Shown here: piece by piece, positions 48,558-59,052 of the stretch | Position numbering within the stretch: the stretch's first letter is position 1 | Layout: every line of letters begins with the position of its first letter | Assembly (NCBI GenBank): GCA_949128115.1 | Contig: OX421961.1 | Location: 106,066,363 to 106,130,362 of the forward strand | Source of the DNA: Anaspis maculata | Taxonomy: Eukaryota; Arthropoda; Insecta; Coleoptera; Scraptiidae | DNA: 64,000 bases | Reading direction: 5' to 3' | The notes under the pieces: generated by a model | Databases searched by the model: none | Told to the model about the DNA's origin: nothing | Seen by the model: the letters and a program-made list of their open reading frames with translations, nothing else | Position numbers and translations under genes: made by a program

Positions 48558-48563
48558 TTTATT
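48558..48563 (-). terminator. Poly(A) signal AATAAA of the secreted-protein gene
   Basis: Minus-strand AATAAA about 46 nt downstream of the TGA at 48609, at a normal distance for a polyadenylation signal. Confidence 0.5.
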
Positions 48564-48608
48564 TTACAAAATATAAAAAATAAATTAAAGTTTTCCGCAT
48601 GTTCTCTT

Positions 48609-49231
48609 TCAGCTGAGACCGACTAGTTTCCCACCCACTATGTTCAACGAGTTCGTAATTTTTTTGCCTATTTGTTGAGCTTTTTGGAAAGGCACCTGAT
48701 GGAAAGAGAAATTATTTAGAAAAATGTGAGTAGGTTGTTACTCCGGTATACTTAGTACATACGATTCTTATTTCTTACCTCAACTGCAGCATTCAAAAAG
48801 TTAGAGAATCCTTCAATACCACCAACTACAGCGATGCCAATGGATCTGAATTTGTCTCCATCATTTCCGTATTTTTCTTCTTCGGTAATGGTGTCGACAA
48901 TCGGTTTGGGGTTGTAAAAACCAGCCACAAAATTCTGGAGCTGACTATAAGCAGAATCTTTTTTACTCAGCAAAGGTTCTTCTTCCAACACTGCTTTTTT
49001 GCGCCCCGAATCGGGAAAGGGCGCACCATACGAAGGAGTCTGGAACGAAAATTAAGTTTTGAAATATATGTACGTTATGCAATCGTTATTAAAGGAAATC
49101 GTATGTATACGTACCTTGCTCCCACCTAAATTCAAAGAAGCTGTTGCTGAAACATCGGCGCCCAGCGGTGAAGATTGAACTGGTGATATCCAAAATACTG
49201 ATAAAGTTAGCAGGAACAGCTGATGCATTTT
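48609..49231 (-). CDS. Predicted small secreted protein, 153 aa, three coding exons
   Basis: I do not recognise the family. Coding exons on the minus strand are 49228-49115 (38 codons), 49039-48779 (87 codons) and 48695-48609 (28 codons plus TGA). All junctions are phase 0, with donors GTACGT and GTAAGA and acceptors TTCCAG and CATCAG. The N-terminus MHQLFLLTLSVFWISPVQSS is a clear signal peptide, with likely cleavage near residues 19-20. The mature chain is about 133 aa and has no cysteine, with an acidic stretch (TITEEEKYGND), a Gly/Val-rich part (GIAVVGGIEGFSNFLNAAVE) and a C-terminus NIVGGKLVGLS. An acceptor-like TTTTTCAG lies three bases before the ATG, implying an upstream non-coding exon. 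AATAAA at 48558-48563 is about 46 nt past the stop. No membrane segment is seen apart from the signal. A secreted or salivary role is only a guess from the signal peptide. Confidence 0.75.
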
Positions 49232-49302
49232 CTGAAAAAGGTCATTTTGAAAATATGTACTATAGTTTCTTGAAGTGAGTACTTGACCCACAGTACCAGC
49301 TA

Positions 49303-49340
49303 TACCTATACCTACCTACCTACTTACCTACCTACCTCCT
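49303..49340 (+). repeat. (TACC)n microsatellite
   Basis: TACCTATACCTACCTACC-type units within the presumed leader intron of the secreted-protein gene. Single and double TAGGTACC/TACCTACC words are scattered through the whole window. Confidence 0.9.
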
Positions 49341-49760
49341 ATCTTTGAAGATGAATTATATTAAATCAGTATACTTGCACTTGTTTAATCGTTTCTCAAG
49401 TAAGTACTCATATATTTAGGCACTTATTTTAGATTACCATAATTCATAATAAGAGCTGGTAATAAATTAGCACAAGCACATCAATTCATGAATAATTAAT
49501 ATTGATCTATTTATTTCGCAATAATTAAATACACCTTCCTACATATTATACACAATTGACAGGCACCACAAAAAAAAAACAGACTTCTCAGGTAGGTAGC
49601 TAATAATATACCTGCTCACAATTTTTGGTAGGTATAGCTTTGAGGGTAGCTTCGAGGGGAGGTTGATAATGACAAAATACTTAGATATGGGTGTGACAAT
49701 TGACAAATTGAAATGTGAATTTGATGTTAGCATGGGTAGATGAATTAACTAGTTACTTAC

Positions 49761-49860
49761 AAATCGTAAAACAAGATCACCAATTATCTAACATCAAGCA
49801 GTTAGTCCGCTTGCAACGACACCAGCATCGAATTCTAGTAACACAGATACAGTTGAAGTC
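49761..49860 (-). promoter_or_regulatory. Possible non-coding first exon of the secreted-protein gene
   Basis: A strong donor (GTAAGT on the minus strand, at 49755-49760) lies upstream of the acceptor that sits immediately before the secreted-protein ATG. Splicing between them would remove 529 nt. The 5' end of this leader exon is a guess; no TATA box was seen. Confidence 0.35.
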
Positions 49861-50440
49861 TTGAACTATACTGGTAAATGACGACTGTATTGATTTCGAC
49901 ATGTGCAGAATAAATTGTTGTAAATTACACTTTCACTTCCATTCCACATAGATACTTGAGTACCTTTGCCCAAGAAAAAATGAAGTAACAAAAAAAATTA
50001 AAATTTTCAAAATCATAATTATAGAAGTGACACCCAAATTTATTGTAGGCAGTTTAAGCATAATAAAATTAGCCAACAATAGGTGTTGCAAGTTGAATTT
50101 AATGCATAGGTACATGATTAAGAAATATTCGACTCTCTTTTGCTCAATAAGTCATTATACTCTACTTTGGATAGCATCAACATAGCTAATTGAAGAAATA
50201 TGAACTGAAAAAAAGTCCAAATTATGAAGTTTTAACGTAGTGCCATTCAATGCCTCGTAGAAAATCCCAGCCCAGAGGAAATTATTCTTATTAATTTTTT
50301 GTTATAGTTACTGACAGGAATTGTTATTGCTGCTGCTCCTCAAAATCCACCATTCAGAGGAACACTGGGAAGCTGCCTTATGGAATGTTATAGTATTATT
50401 TAGTTCAGATCAATAATATCAGGCGAGGGATAAAGCATTC

Positions 50441-50679
50441 ACCGTGGGTTCTACCAAAATATTTAACCAGCTGATAGCTAACTCGAGATTTATTTTGATG
50501 GATTCTGGCCAAATGATCAATGTAAATTCAGGTTTCACGCTGAGTAATTAATTAAAGGATGGTATACTTGCGATTTAATGTATTTTCCAAAATGAATCTA
50601 CCAACATTGACCAGCAAAAAATCCGTTTAATCTCGGTTTAGCTTAAACCGCTCTTAAATTTTTTGGTGGAACCCGTGGT
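50441..50679. mobile_element. MITE with ACCGTGGGTTCTACCAAAA ends
   Basis: The left tip ACCGTGGGTTCTACCAAAA is inverted at 50657-50679 (TTTTTTGGTGGAACCCGTGGT). Inner arms pair only weakly. A smaller inverted pair of the same style, GTTCCACCAGCGAATTTAA and its complement, bounds 50911-51104. Confidence 0.65.
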
Positions 50680-50910
50680 CAGACACTGTTGTGATAAGAC
50701 TGAGGATCTTCAGTACATTTGCATGCAAACCTACAAATGGGACCCTTTTGTTTGTTTATTTTGTTTGGCTTATTCTCAATCTCAAGTCCTCAACTAAGAT
50801 TCTTGGGCCGATATATTGGGCAGCCCCAAGGGCCACTTTTCAAAGGCGACAGCTCTCTTTTGGGCTGACATGACCTCTTTTATCCGTTTGCAGTGGGATT
50901 CTAACATCCA

Positions 50911-51104
50911 GTTCCACCAGCGAATTTAATCGTTGTTAGCTATAATTAAGACATTTTCTCTGATGGATTCTGGATCAGTGCTGGTTGAATGACCACGGAA
51001 AATGCATACAAGCTGTTGTGGTCTAAACATTTTTCCATAATCTTTCGTGAAACAGAGAAAATATCACAATTAGTTGACAATTATTAAATTCGCTGGTAGA
51101 ACAA
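50911..51104. mobile_element. Possible small MITE (GTTCCACCAGCGAATTTAA ends)
   Basis: GTTCCACCAGCGAATTTAA near 50911-50930 is inverted as TTAAATTCGCTGGTAGAAC at 51085-51104; 17 of 19 positions pair. Confidence 0.6.
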
Positions 51105-51434
51105 GGGTGGAACTGGCTATAAGAGATCTTGGTGCAACCGAGGCTTACAATCATTATACCTATTTTAGCAAAAAACAAAACATTTTCATGAACAGAATAA
51201 TCCTCGGAATAATCATTATCAAGGTAAAACCCATAATAAGTTGGTTATTAGTTATTGGTTTCAAGGGCGTCGATCGATTGCTAAAAAATACGCTCACGCC
51301 TTCGTCGATCAAGAACGACATCGACTAGGAACAAGTCATGACAACGCAAACGCCCTTTTGCGAAAACCTAACGAGGAATACGGCAAGAACTTACGGAAGC
51401 GCTGAAGGATCATGTAGAAAGTTTTTTTCTAACT

Positions 51435-51660
51435 CGACCGGTCGACATAATAACTTGTCCGGTCGAGATAGGAAAAAAATTGTTCCCTGATTATCTCGAC
51501 CGGTCGACTTAATATGAGCAAGATTTTTTTTAACTCGACCGGTCGAGATAGCAATTTTTTTTTCGAGTTTACATTATGTCGACCGGTCGAGATACTAAGT
51601 CGACCGGTCGAGTTAGTTATCTGTACCGGTCGACTTCGTATCTCGACTGGACGAGTTAGT
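51435..51660. repeat. Left cluster of TCGACCGGTCGA palindromes
   Basis: There are eight units: five exact copies of the 12-bp palindrome and three variants. Each is separated by roughly 8-30 AT-rich bases, often ATAA, TTA or a T-run. Regular palindromes near transposon ends commonly act as transposase-binding sites, but that role is inferred here. Confidence 0.85.
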
Positions 51661-52330
51661 CAGCGCTGACCTTTTAGCGCATTTTCGTAAAAAAAATACG
51701 CTTATATGGCTGGTTTGTCTGCCTGTCTGTCCGTTACCGTCTGTCCGTGTAGAAAGTAAGAACATATACTCACTCCTCCTCGGGGAATGAAGCTAGAGCC
51801 TTGGAACTTTTTCCATTGATAGCTAATGTTCCCAAAGGTGGCCAATGGACATTATTTTTCCCATCCATACATAGTTACCATCATTATTATCAAAAAACAA
51901 ATATTTCCTGTGTGTTCTTCAGAGAAGTGAGCTCCTCCACGGGGAATGAAGCTAGAGCCCTGGAACTTTTTTCGATAGATAGATTAGGTTTTCTGGGAGT
52001 GAAGTCAAGCTTGAAAATAGGAATAAATGTTCATACGAGACAAGAGTTGCAAGTCTCTTGAGAATCGTTCCTCTAATAAGAGATTTCAATATGGCGGCCA
52101 AGATGGCGCCCGAATCATTAGATTTATCTTGAAAATAAGAATGATCATATGAGACAAGGGTAAGTTCCAAGTCAAAAAAAAAACAGTCGACTCCCAGGAG
52201 GGCGGGTAAGTCTGTCCCTTATTTGCCCCATTCTCAACTAACGGTGGTAAAAAATAATACCAATAATAATAATAAAATAATGTTGATAATAAAAATAAAG
52301 TAGGTAATGCTATTTTGAAGCAATATATAT

Positions 52331-52460
52331 GTACCGCCGTATGATCAATAACTTTCTTACTCAAGGAAGGCTGTGGTCCTGGTCATTGGCAGGCAAACTA
52401 GGCTGATTTTGGCCAGGCCACAGCCTGCCCTAAGTAAGAAAGTTTTTGATCATACGGTAC
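52331..52460. mobile_element. Hairpin MITE of the TACCGTATGAT family, nested in the 3.9 kb element
   Basis: GTACCGCCGTATGATCAATA at the left is inverted at the right as TTGATCATACGGTAC. The arms share ACTTTCTTACT and GGCTGTGG. It lies between the two nested inverted blocks of the 51382-55272 element, so it inserted after that element was in place or travels with it. Confidence 0.82.
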
Positions 52461-52892
52461 ATTCTGCAGACAGTCGAGATTGCATAGAGTGGGTGCCAAT
52501 CGAAATAAATTCAATCTTGTAAATAAACTACAATCTACTTAAATTTCAAGCTTTACCGAGAATATACAATAGAAGAGGTGAAAAAAAAATGAAATGTTTG
52601 TTGCTCAAATCGGAAATCGGAACATTTACGGAATAGTTACTCAAATCGGAACATTTACGGAACAGAAAGTCGAATCGGAAAGTGTCTCCCAAAAACGGTA
52701 CAGTTCCGATCAAATCGGAACGTCTGGTCACCTTAACTATCTATGGAAAAAAGTTCCAAGGCTATAGCCTCATTCCCCGAGGAGGAGTACATGTTCTTAC
52801 TTTCTACACGGACAGACGGACGGACAGACAGACCGACAAGCCGGCCTTATAAGCGTCATTCTTTTACGAAATTGCGCTAAGAAGTCAGCGCT

Positions 52893-53110
52893 GACTAAGT
52901 CGACCGGTAGAGATAACTAACTCGACCGGTCGACTTACTATCTCGACCGGTCGAGTTAATTAAGTCGACCGGTTGAGATAACAAACTAGACCGGTCGAGA
53001 TACTAAGTCGACCGGTCGAGATAGCTAACTCGACCGGTCGACTTACTAACTCGACCGGTCGAGATAATGTAAGCTCAAATTTTTTTTTGCTATCTCGACC
53101 GGTCGAGTTG
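52893..53110. repeat. Right-inner cluster of TCGACCGGTCGA palindromes
   Basis: There are nine units: six exact copies and three variants, mostly spaced about 19-25 bases apart. The cluster is the inverted partner of 51435-51660 and is followed by the TTAGCGCATTTTC/(GTCC)n block. Confidence 0.85.
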
Positions 53111-53184
53111 AAAAAAATATCTAGTACAGAACAATTTTTTAGCGCATTTTCCATCTTGATGAAAATCGCTATTGCAACCGCTTT

Positions 53185-53226
53185 GTCCGTCCGTCCGTCC
53201 GTCCGTCCGTCCGTCCGTCCGTCCGT
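53185..53226 (+). repeat. (GTCC)n microsatellite
   Basis: There are ten or so uninterrupted GTCC units following TTAGCGCATTTTC. The same order, TTAGCGCATTTTC then GTCCG runs then CGAACTCCTCC-like sequence, occurs at 4012-4125 and in part at 51670-51760. Confidence 0.9.
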
Positions 53227-53249
53227 TCCTCGAACTCCTCCCAAACTAG

Positions 53250-54975
53250 ACGACCTAGCTTTCTAATTTTTTCGCTGTTACATAGCTGCCACTCCCAAAG
53301 GAGGGCTAGGCTATATTGGATGTCTATATATTGCGCCGCCAACATAGAGAAAACCGCCCCCGATAAACTTGAAATAACATAATATTGCACTTTCTACCAG
53401 ACCTGATGCTCTGGTGTTCTCATTTTTTGAATAATACATAGTTGCCACTTATAGATGTAAGCCAAGAAACATTCCGTCTTCAACATGCGCCGCCGACATG
53501 AGAAAACTGCTAAAAACCGCCCCCAATCACTTTTAAATGAAAAACATGATCTCGAAGACATAGCGATCTGATTCTTTCGGTATATAAATAGCTGACTAAA
53601 AATGGGAAAGGATAGGCTACTTTTAGTTAGTCGCCGCCCCCAGATACCGCCCCCAAACGATAAAAAGTGCAACTTTCACAAATGTTACTGATTGAGATGT
53701 TCCCTTGAACATTTGGGAACTGCCAACTCAAATTGTGCAACATTTGCTCAGCCGACCGCTGCCGCTCCCACACGCCGCCCTCAAAGTAAGAGATAAATGA
53801 GAAACATGAACCCGAAGACATAACGATCTAATTCTTTCGCTATATGGATAGCTAACTAAAAATGGAAAAGGATAGGCTACTTTTGATATGGCGCCGCCTC
53901 CAGCTTCCGCCCCCAAAAGAAAAAAGTGCAACTTCCAACAATTTTCACTGATTTAGCTGATAATGTTGCCTCGAACATTCAAAAACTCTCGACTCAAACT
54001 GTGCAAGAATTTCTTTGCCAAACTCTGCCGCTCCCACACGCCGCCCCCAAAGTGAGAGATGAATGTAAAACATGAACCTGAAGTCATAGCGATCTAATTC
54101 TTCCACTATATTGATAGCTGACTAAAATTAGAAAAATATAGGCCACTTTTAATTAGCCGCCGCCTCCAGCTGCCGCCTCCAAACAAAAAAAAATGCAACT
54201 TTCACAATCTTCACTGATTGTCATATTTCCCTCACATTTAGAAACTCCCAACTCAAACTGTGCAACAGTTACTTTGCCGAATGCTGCCGCCCCCACACGC
54301 TGCCCTCAAAGTGAGAGATGAATGAAAAACATAAACCCGAAGACATAACGATCTAATTCTTTCGCTATATGGATAGCTAACTAAAAATGGGAAAGAATAG
54401 GCTACCTTTGACATGGCCCGCCTCCAACTTCCACCCCCAAAAGAAAAAAGTGCAACTTTAAATAATTTCCACTGAAATACATTTTAATGTTACCTCAAAC
54501 ATTCAGAAACTCCCAACTCAAACTTTGGAAGAATTTCTTTGCCAAACTCTGCCGCTCCCACACGCCGCCCCCAAAGTAAGAGATAAATGTAAAACATAAC
54601 CCTGAAGACATAGCGATCTAATTGTTCCGCTATATAGATAGCTGACTAAAAATGAGAAGAGATAGGCCACTTTTGATTAGTCGCCGCCTCCAGCTCCCGC
54701 CCTTAAACAAAAAATGCAACTTTCTCAATTTTCACTGAATGTCATATTCCCTTAAAAATTAAGAAACTCTCAACTCAAACTGTGCAACAGTTACTTTGCC
54801 GAATGCTGCCACCCCCACACGCTGCCCTCAAAGTAAGAGATAAATGGAAAACATAAACCCGAAGACATAGCGATCTAATTCTTTCGCTATATGGATAGCC
54901 GACTAAAAATGGAAGAGAATAGACTACTGTTGATTAGTCGCCGCTCCCAGCTCCCGCCCTCAAACAAAAAAATAT
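53250..54975. repeat. Tandem array, unit about 260 bp, about five copies plus diverged leading copies
   Basis: The landmark TGCAAC recurs at 53667, 53927, 54193, 54451 and 54715, a period of 258-266 bases. Each unit also has GCCGCTCCCACACGCCGCCC or similar, a block reading GACATAGCGATCTAATT and a block reading TGGATAGC(T)AACTAAAAATGG. The units differ by scattered substitutions, so the array is old. Units before 53640 are recognisable but more diverged. It has no conserved open frame. Confidence 0.88.
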
Positions 54976-55377
54976 ATTGATAAGTGAAAGATCTTTCAAT
55001 CAAATCTATTTCATTGGCAAGTACCCCATTCTGATAACACAATATCACAATAAGTTTCGAAAGAAAAAAGTGGGCAAGGAATGGTGTTTCTCTTTCAACC
55101 AAATTTCTTTACGTTCACAATATGCCTCTTTGAGAAAATGCGCTACTGAGACTCACGCACGTGAATGCATACTCACTTGTTTTCTATCTCAACCGGACGA
55201 GTTATTGTCTCAACCAGTAGAGATAGAAAAAAACTTTCTACGTGACCCTTCAGCGCTTCCGTAAGAACTGCCAGGAGGTGGATCAGCAAAATGCTGCAGA
55301 TCGAGGGCAAAATGCTGTGGTTGGGGCAACATTCGTATGTAATACACCGATAAGTGAGGTGTATTGTATGTGATACA

Positions 55378-56219
55378 CAGGGCTGGGCGGTATTTCAAAT
55401 ACAAGAATTTGAAATACATTTAAGTATTTTGTATTTTGTATTTAAATACATTTGATTGAGAAGTATCTGTATTTTGTATTTTATAATATTTCAGGCAGCT
55501 AGTATTTCGTATTTTGTATTTTAAATACATTTTTTGGAAAAGTATTTTGATTTTCAAAATACAAAATACAAAATACATTTATTTCCCATGATCTTTAGTC
55601 TGTTCGGGCCTAAATTGTTTTGGTAATACTATATTCACACCATTGACATTTCTTGCTTTTGGACACTATCTGAGATCGATAATGAGTTCGATTGCATCTT
55701 TTACGTTTTACGTTTTACTGGTGGGTGCATCTGTCAGCCACGAGAGGTCCCATGTCGGATGTCGGACAATATTTTTGAAAAGCTGGTTGTCCTCAAAAGA
55801 AATCAACATTTGTTATTTTGAAAAATTGATGAATGAAGTGAGGAATAGGTTTGAATATGAAGTTTTCTTCACTTTATGTTTATTCTATTTATCTTTTCAT
55901 AGTTCATAATAATTTACTTATTGTTGCGACTGAATCAATGAAGTGTTCCCTCGAGTGTTCCCATTGAAATACATACTTGCATTTTACGGTTTTTCCAATA
56001 AAATGGGTGGAGTACGCAATAAGAATGTATTTTGTATTTGGTATTTGGAATACTAGGTTGTATTTTGTATTTTGGAATTTCTTGGTTTTCCAAAATACGT
56101 ATTTTGTATTTCAAAGACATTTCAAGAAGTAGTTTGTATGTTGTATTTCGACTATCTTGGATCGTGTATTTTGTATTTTGTATTTAAATACATTTTTCGA
56201 AGTATCTTGCCCAGCCCTG
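55378..56219. mobile_element. hAT-type element built of GTATTTTGTATTT repeats
   Basis: It starts CAGGGCTGGGC and ends GCCCAGCCCTG; 842 bp. The flanks GTGATACA and GTAATATG match at five of eight positions, an aged 8-bp duplication. Both subterminal zones are crowded with GTATTTTGTATTT and its complement AAATACAAAATAC. The central ~350 bp (55620-55940) is unrelated and non-coding. It abuts the right end of the 3.9 kb element, separated by ~100 bases. Confidence 0.8.
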
Positions 56220-56522
56220 GTAATATGTACACCGATGATAGGTGACGTGTATTAGTATTATCGCTGCATCGAGGATTTTCACGAGGGGACCCGAGTGTAA
56301 ATCGAGATGTGAGCGATAATATATTGAACCTAGAGGTGTATTCGTTAAGGCAATTAACCGAACCACACTGAAAATCTTCCTGAAAGAGTGAAAACTATTC
56401 CAATTTTTAAGGTTGGTAGTTCTGGAGGGGTGTTTTCACCAATGACCTTGGTGGTAATACACTTGAACAGCCTACTATTTTAAGGAGTGAGGTGAATTGT
56501 CGCTGAAATTCCACAGTAGATA

Positions 56523-56740
56523 CTGGACCACAGCTGCGGTAAAAAAGGCACAGCGGCACAGCGAGAAGATTATGCTACATATTAGCTTGCTGGCGTAGAG
56601 TGGAGAGCGAAGAGCTTGGGCAGAACAGAGCGGAGTGGGCAGAGATCTAAGGAAAAAGACCGAGTTTAAGGTTCTCTGGGCGTAATGGAACTCGTTGAGA
56701 AGTTATAACAGGCTGTTGAAAGGAGTGTGAAAAAATCGGT
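56523..56740 (+). pseudogene. Decayed Ty3/Gypsy integrase-region fragment
   Basis: Reading from 56524 gives WTTAAVKKAQR, matching WTTAELKKEQR of the Gypsy remnant at 43-45 kb. After frameshifts, 56660-56720 reads KVLWA*WNSLR then RLLKG, matching KTLWAQWNSLRIENGLLK of that copy. It is a short, stop-ridden scrap of a related element. The following 110 bases, ending in a TATAAATA box near 56837-56844, could be LTR-like, but this is not demonstrated. Confidence 0.6.
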
Positions 56741-57216
56741 TGTCACCGCAAAACTTTTTCAACTAGTATCCAGGAACCTATGGGAATTTTGTCTGGAAGA
56801 AAATCAAGTCTGGAATGTTCTGGAAGGCAGAAGCGGGTATAAATACAGGATGTTTCAGCGATGATAGCAAAAAATATAACTGTTAGTAGATTTCGTTAAA
56901 ATACAACGAAAACTTATACACCATTTTGCAAAGTTCGACCTAATGACGAAGATACAGCCCTTAAAAATTCACTATTCTCGGATTCCGAAAATTCATAACT
57001 CAGGAACGTTTCGACAAAATATAAGCTTCAATTCAGCAAAAATTTGGTTTATCAACGATAGCTGCGTTCCTTTTCTGATTTGAACTGAGAATCCTCACTT
57101 GAATCGCTAGCTGTGTCTCTCCCCCCCTTATGCAATTCCCGCTTTTTCTTTCTCTATCTCGCCCCATTTCTATTTTATTTATTATTGAAATATTTGTTTT
57201 CAATATTTGTTTTGTT
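56741..57216. other. No gene recognised
   Basis: Begins with LTR-like sequence up to a TATAAATA box near 56837, then ACAGGATGTTTCAGCG at 56847, which resembles the ACAGGGTGTTTC words elsewhere. No coding signal. Confidence 0.4.
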
Positions 57217-57219
57217 TTG

Positions 57220-57257
<38 letters not shown>
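57217..57257 (+). repeat. (ATT)n microsatellite
   Basis: About 14 uninterrupted ATT units. They produce the poly-Tyr run in an open frame at 57113-57331, which is not a gene. Confidence 0.95.
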
Positions 57258-57285
57258 TGAGATTTCGTGTAAAAGGAATACAGCT

Positions 57286-57467
57286 ATCTATGAACCTTCC
57301 AAATTTTGAAAGAATTCAACCAGTAGCGTAGAAATTATGGGGGGTCACACAGGTTCGTGGGGGTCACCTTGAGTCAATTTTTCTTCGGATGCTTCTAAAT
57401 TATTGACCCTCGTAACTCCTACGCCACTGGCTGAATCCTTTCAAAATTTGGCAGGTTGGTAGATATT
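57286..57467. mobile_element. MITE with ~45-bp inverted arms
   Basis: ATGAACCTTCCAAATTTTG, GAATTCAACCAGTAGCGTAG at the left pair with CTACGCCACTGGCTGAATCC, TTTCAAAATTTGGCAGG at 57419-57460. It directly follows the (ATT)n tract. Confidence 0.65.
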
Positions 57468-57624
57468 TAGTTTCGACAAACCCGAGGACAAACCAGTCTA
57501 TGGTAAATTTAAACTGATTTTGTGAAAACGTTTCCAAGTGACAAATTTTTGAAATCTTAAACGTGGGTGCGTAACCATAGTCACTCTCGGAAGAAGTGAA
57601 ACTTCTATAGGTATGAATCAATTA

Positions 57625-58262
57625 GAATAGAATAGAATAGAATAGAAAGTTTATTTCTTATGCCTTGTGGCGTTGAAACATATATACAGGTAAGCATTAT
57701 ATACGTAATTATGTACATATGTTACAAAAAAGTATAAGACAAGTTCACACAACAAAAATGCGACAAACTACATGTTAAAATTCAATTTAGGATGGAAACG
57801 TATGTTTATGACAGACAAATTCTTCCAGGTCATAGAAAGCCTTTTGTAGCAGGAAGGTCTTCAGGCTTTTTCGAAAACCACCGATCGGTCGTCCTGTCAT
57901 GCTCGATGGAAAGCAGTTGTAAATTTTGACCGCTTGTCCAATGATGCTCTTCCGTGCATTCGTCGTTCGGGCCACTGGAAGTTTTAGACGACCTCGCGGT
58001 TTCTCGTCTCGTAGTCATGATGCAGTTCTTGTGCTCTAAAAAAATCATTGTAGTGAGTGTGAACAAAAGTGTAGCCACCTCAAGGATGTAAATGGATGCT
58101 AAGGTGAGTATGCCTCGGTCAACAAAGTAGGTACGGCCTGCAGGACTCAGTTCTTCTGAGGTTATACATCCCTCTTATGCACGCCTTCTGGAGTCGAAAC
58201 ATTTTAAGTGTGTCCGCCGAATTGCATCCATACCAGAATATGACACCATACGACAGTCGTGA
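57625..58262 (-). pseudogene. Non-LTR retrotransposon 3' end, minus strand, with pentanucleotide tail
   Basis: On the minus strand, from about 58260 down to the stop at 57787, scattered frames spell the C-terminus of a LINE reverse transcriptase: YGVIFWYGCNSADTLKMFRL, RGMYNLRRTESCRPY, HYNDFFRAQELHHDYETRN, then SIIGQAVKIYNCFPSSM and FRKSLKTFLLQKAFYDLEEF. Frames change several times. A 3' UTR of about 140 nt leads to a short TTCTA tandem repeat (57625-57650), a normal kind of LINE tail. The 5' break at 58262 lies just before a hairpin MITE (58271-58426). It is a different LINE family from the one at 23.5 kb. Confidence 0.75.
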
Positions 58263-58270
58263 TCGGACGT

Positions 58271-58426
58271 ACGATCGCACGCAAAATAAACGGAGACAGT
58301 GTTTCGCGCGGAGTGTACCGATTTACTGAATTTTGGCTTGGTGTCACAGTGACAAGAAGGCTAAAATTCTATCAATCGGTACACTCCGCGCGAAACACGG
58401 TCTCCGTTTATTTTGCGTGCGATCGT
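58271..58426. mobile_element. Young hairpin MITE (ACGATCGCACGCAAAATAAA ends)
   Basis: Arms of 53 bp, 58271-58323 and 58374-58426, differ at only one position that I could see. The loop is 50 bases. It lies next to the 5' break of the LINE fragment 57625-58262. Confidence 0.88.
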
Positions 58427-59052
58427 ATATGCATGGTAATAAGCAGTTGATGTACCCTCTTCAGTTGTTGTTCTTGCCAGAACCCTGAGCCTGAGCCCTA
58501 TATTATCAAGTACTACTGAAGATAGAAGATACCCAACGCATATACCCATCTTTGGGCAGCCATTTTTGTTTCCGCGACCTATAGAAATAAAGCGAGGGGC
58601 AGACACACACCCGTACATACATACAAACATACAGACCGACCAATACGGAATTTCTTTTTTCCGCAGATCTCGACGTTTGTATCATACAGGGAGTCCAAAA
58701 ACTAATAAAAAATCCTAATTTTTTTCGCGATTACCTTCTAATTTTTTGAAGAATTCGATGAGAAGTAAAATGCTAGTTTTGGCAGCATGGAGTCGCTTTC
58801 GAAATACGCTCGGCGCTCGGTGTTTATTCGGTTACTCGGTCCGGTCCATGGGTTATTACTCCCATCCTTGGCTACGCCACTGCCAAGGATGGCCACTGCG
58901 CCTGCAGTACAGCCAACCTTGCGGCCATTTCGCACTAGGTTTTGTTTGCATTTGAGTTTGACACTGACATTTAAATGATTTGAGGTTATGTTAGAGCGCA
59001 AAAGCGGTTTCTAGAAGTGTTTGTGTACTGTTTTTTTCTACGTAAATTAGAG
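58427..59052. other. SMPD4 upstream region
   Basis: The promoter and 5' UTR of SMPD4 should be here. CCATCCTTGGC / GCCAAGGATGG (58861-58892) is a small palindrome. No TATA box was assigned. Confidence 0.4.

Larger units (their letters stand above)
51382..55272. mobile_element. 3.9 kb foldback-type element with TCGACCGGTCGA palindrome clusters
   Basis: The outer ends are inverted: CTTACGGAAGCGCTGAAGG and GTAGAAAGTTTTTTTCT at 51390-51430 recur inverted at 55220-55265. Just inside are arrays of TCGACCGGTCGA separated by ATAA/TTA-type spacers (51435-51660 and 52895-53110), and weaker variants at the right end (55187-55220). A nested inverted repeat follows: GTCAGCGCTGAC, TTAGCGCA and GTCCG runs, then a block containing GGGGAATGAAGCTAGAGC, at 51655-51820 and inverted at 52735-52900. 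The right half is a tandem array. There is no convincing coding region. I infer a non-autonomous DNA transposon; no target duplication could be identified. Confidence 0.65.

Noticed and set aside
51435..53110. CRISPR array
   Set aside because: Eukaryotic context; short palindromes with spacers too short and too variable, in inverted clusters.
57113..57331. 72-codon open frame with a Tyr run
   Set aside because: Produced by the (ATT)n microsatellite.
58738..59001. Host exon upstream of SMPD4
   Set aside because: Overlapping frames on both strands around a small palindrome; no splice sites linking it to SMPD4.
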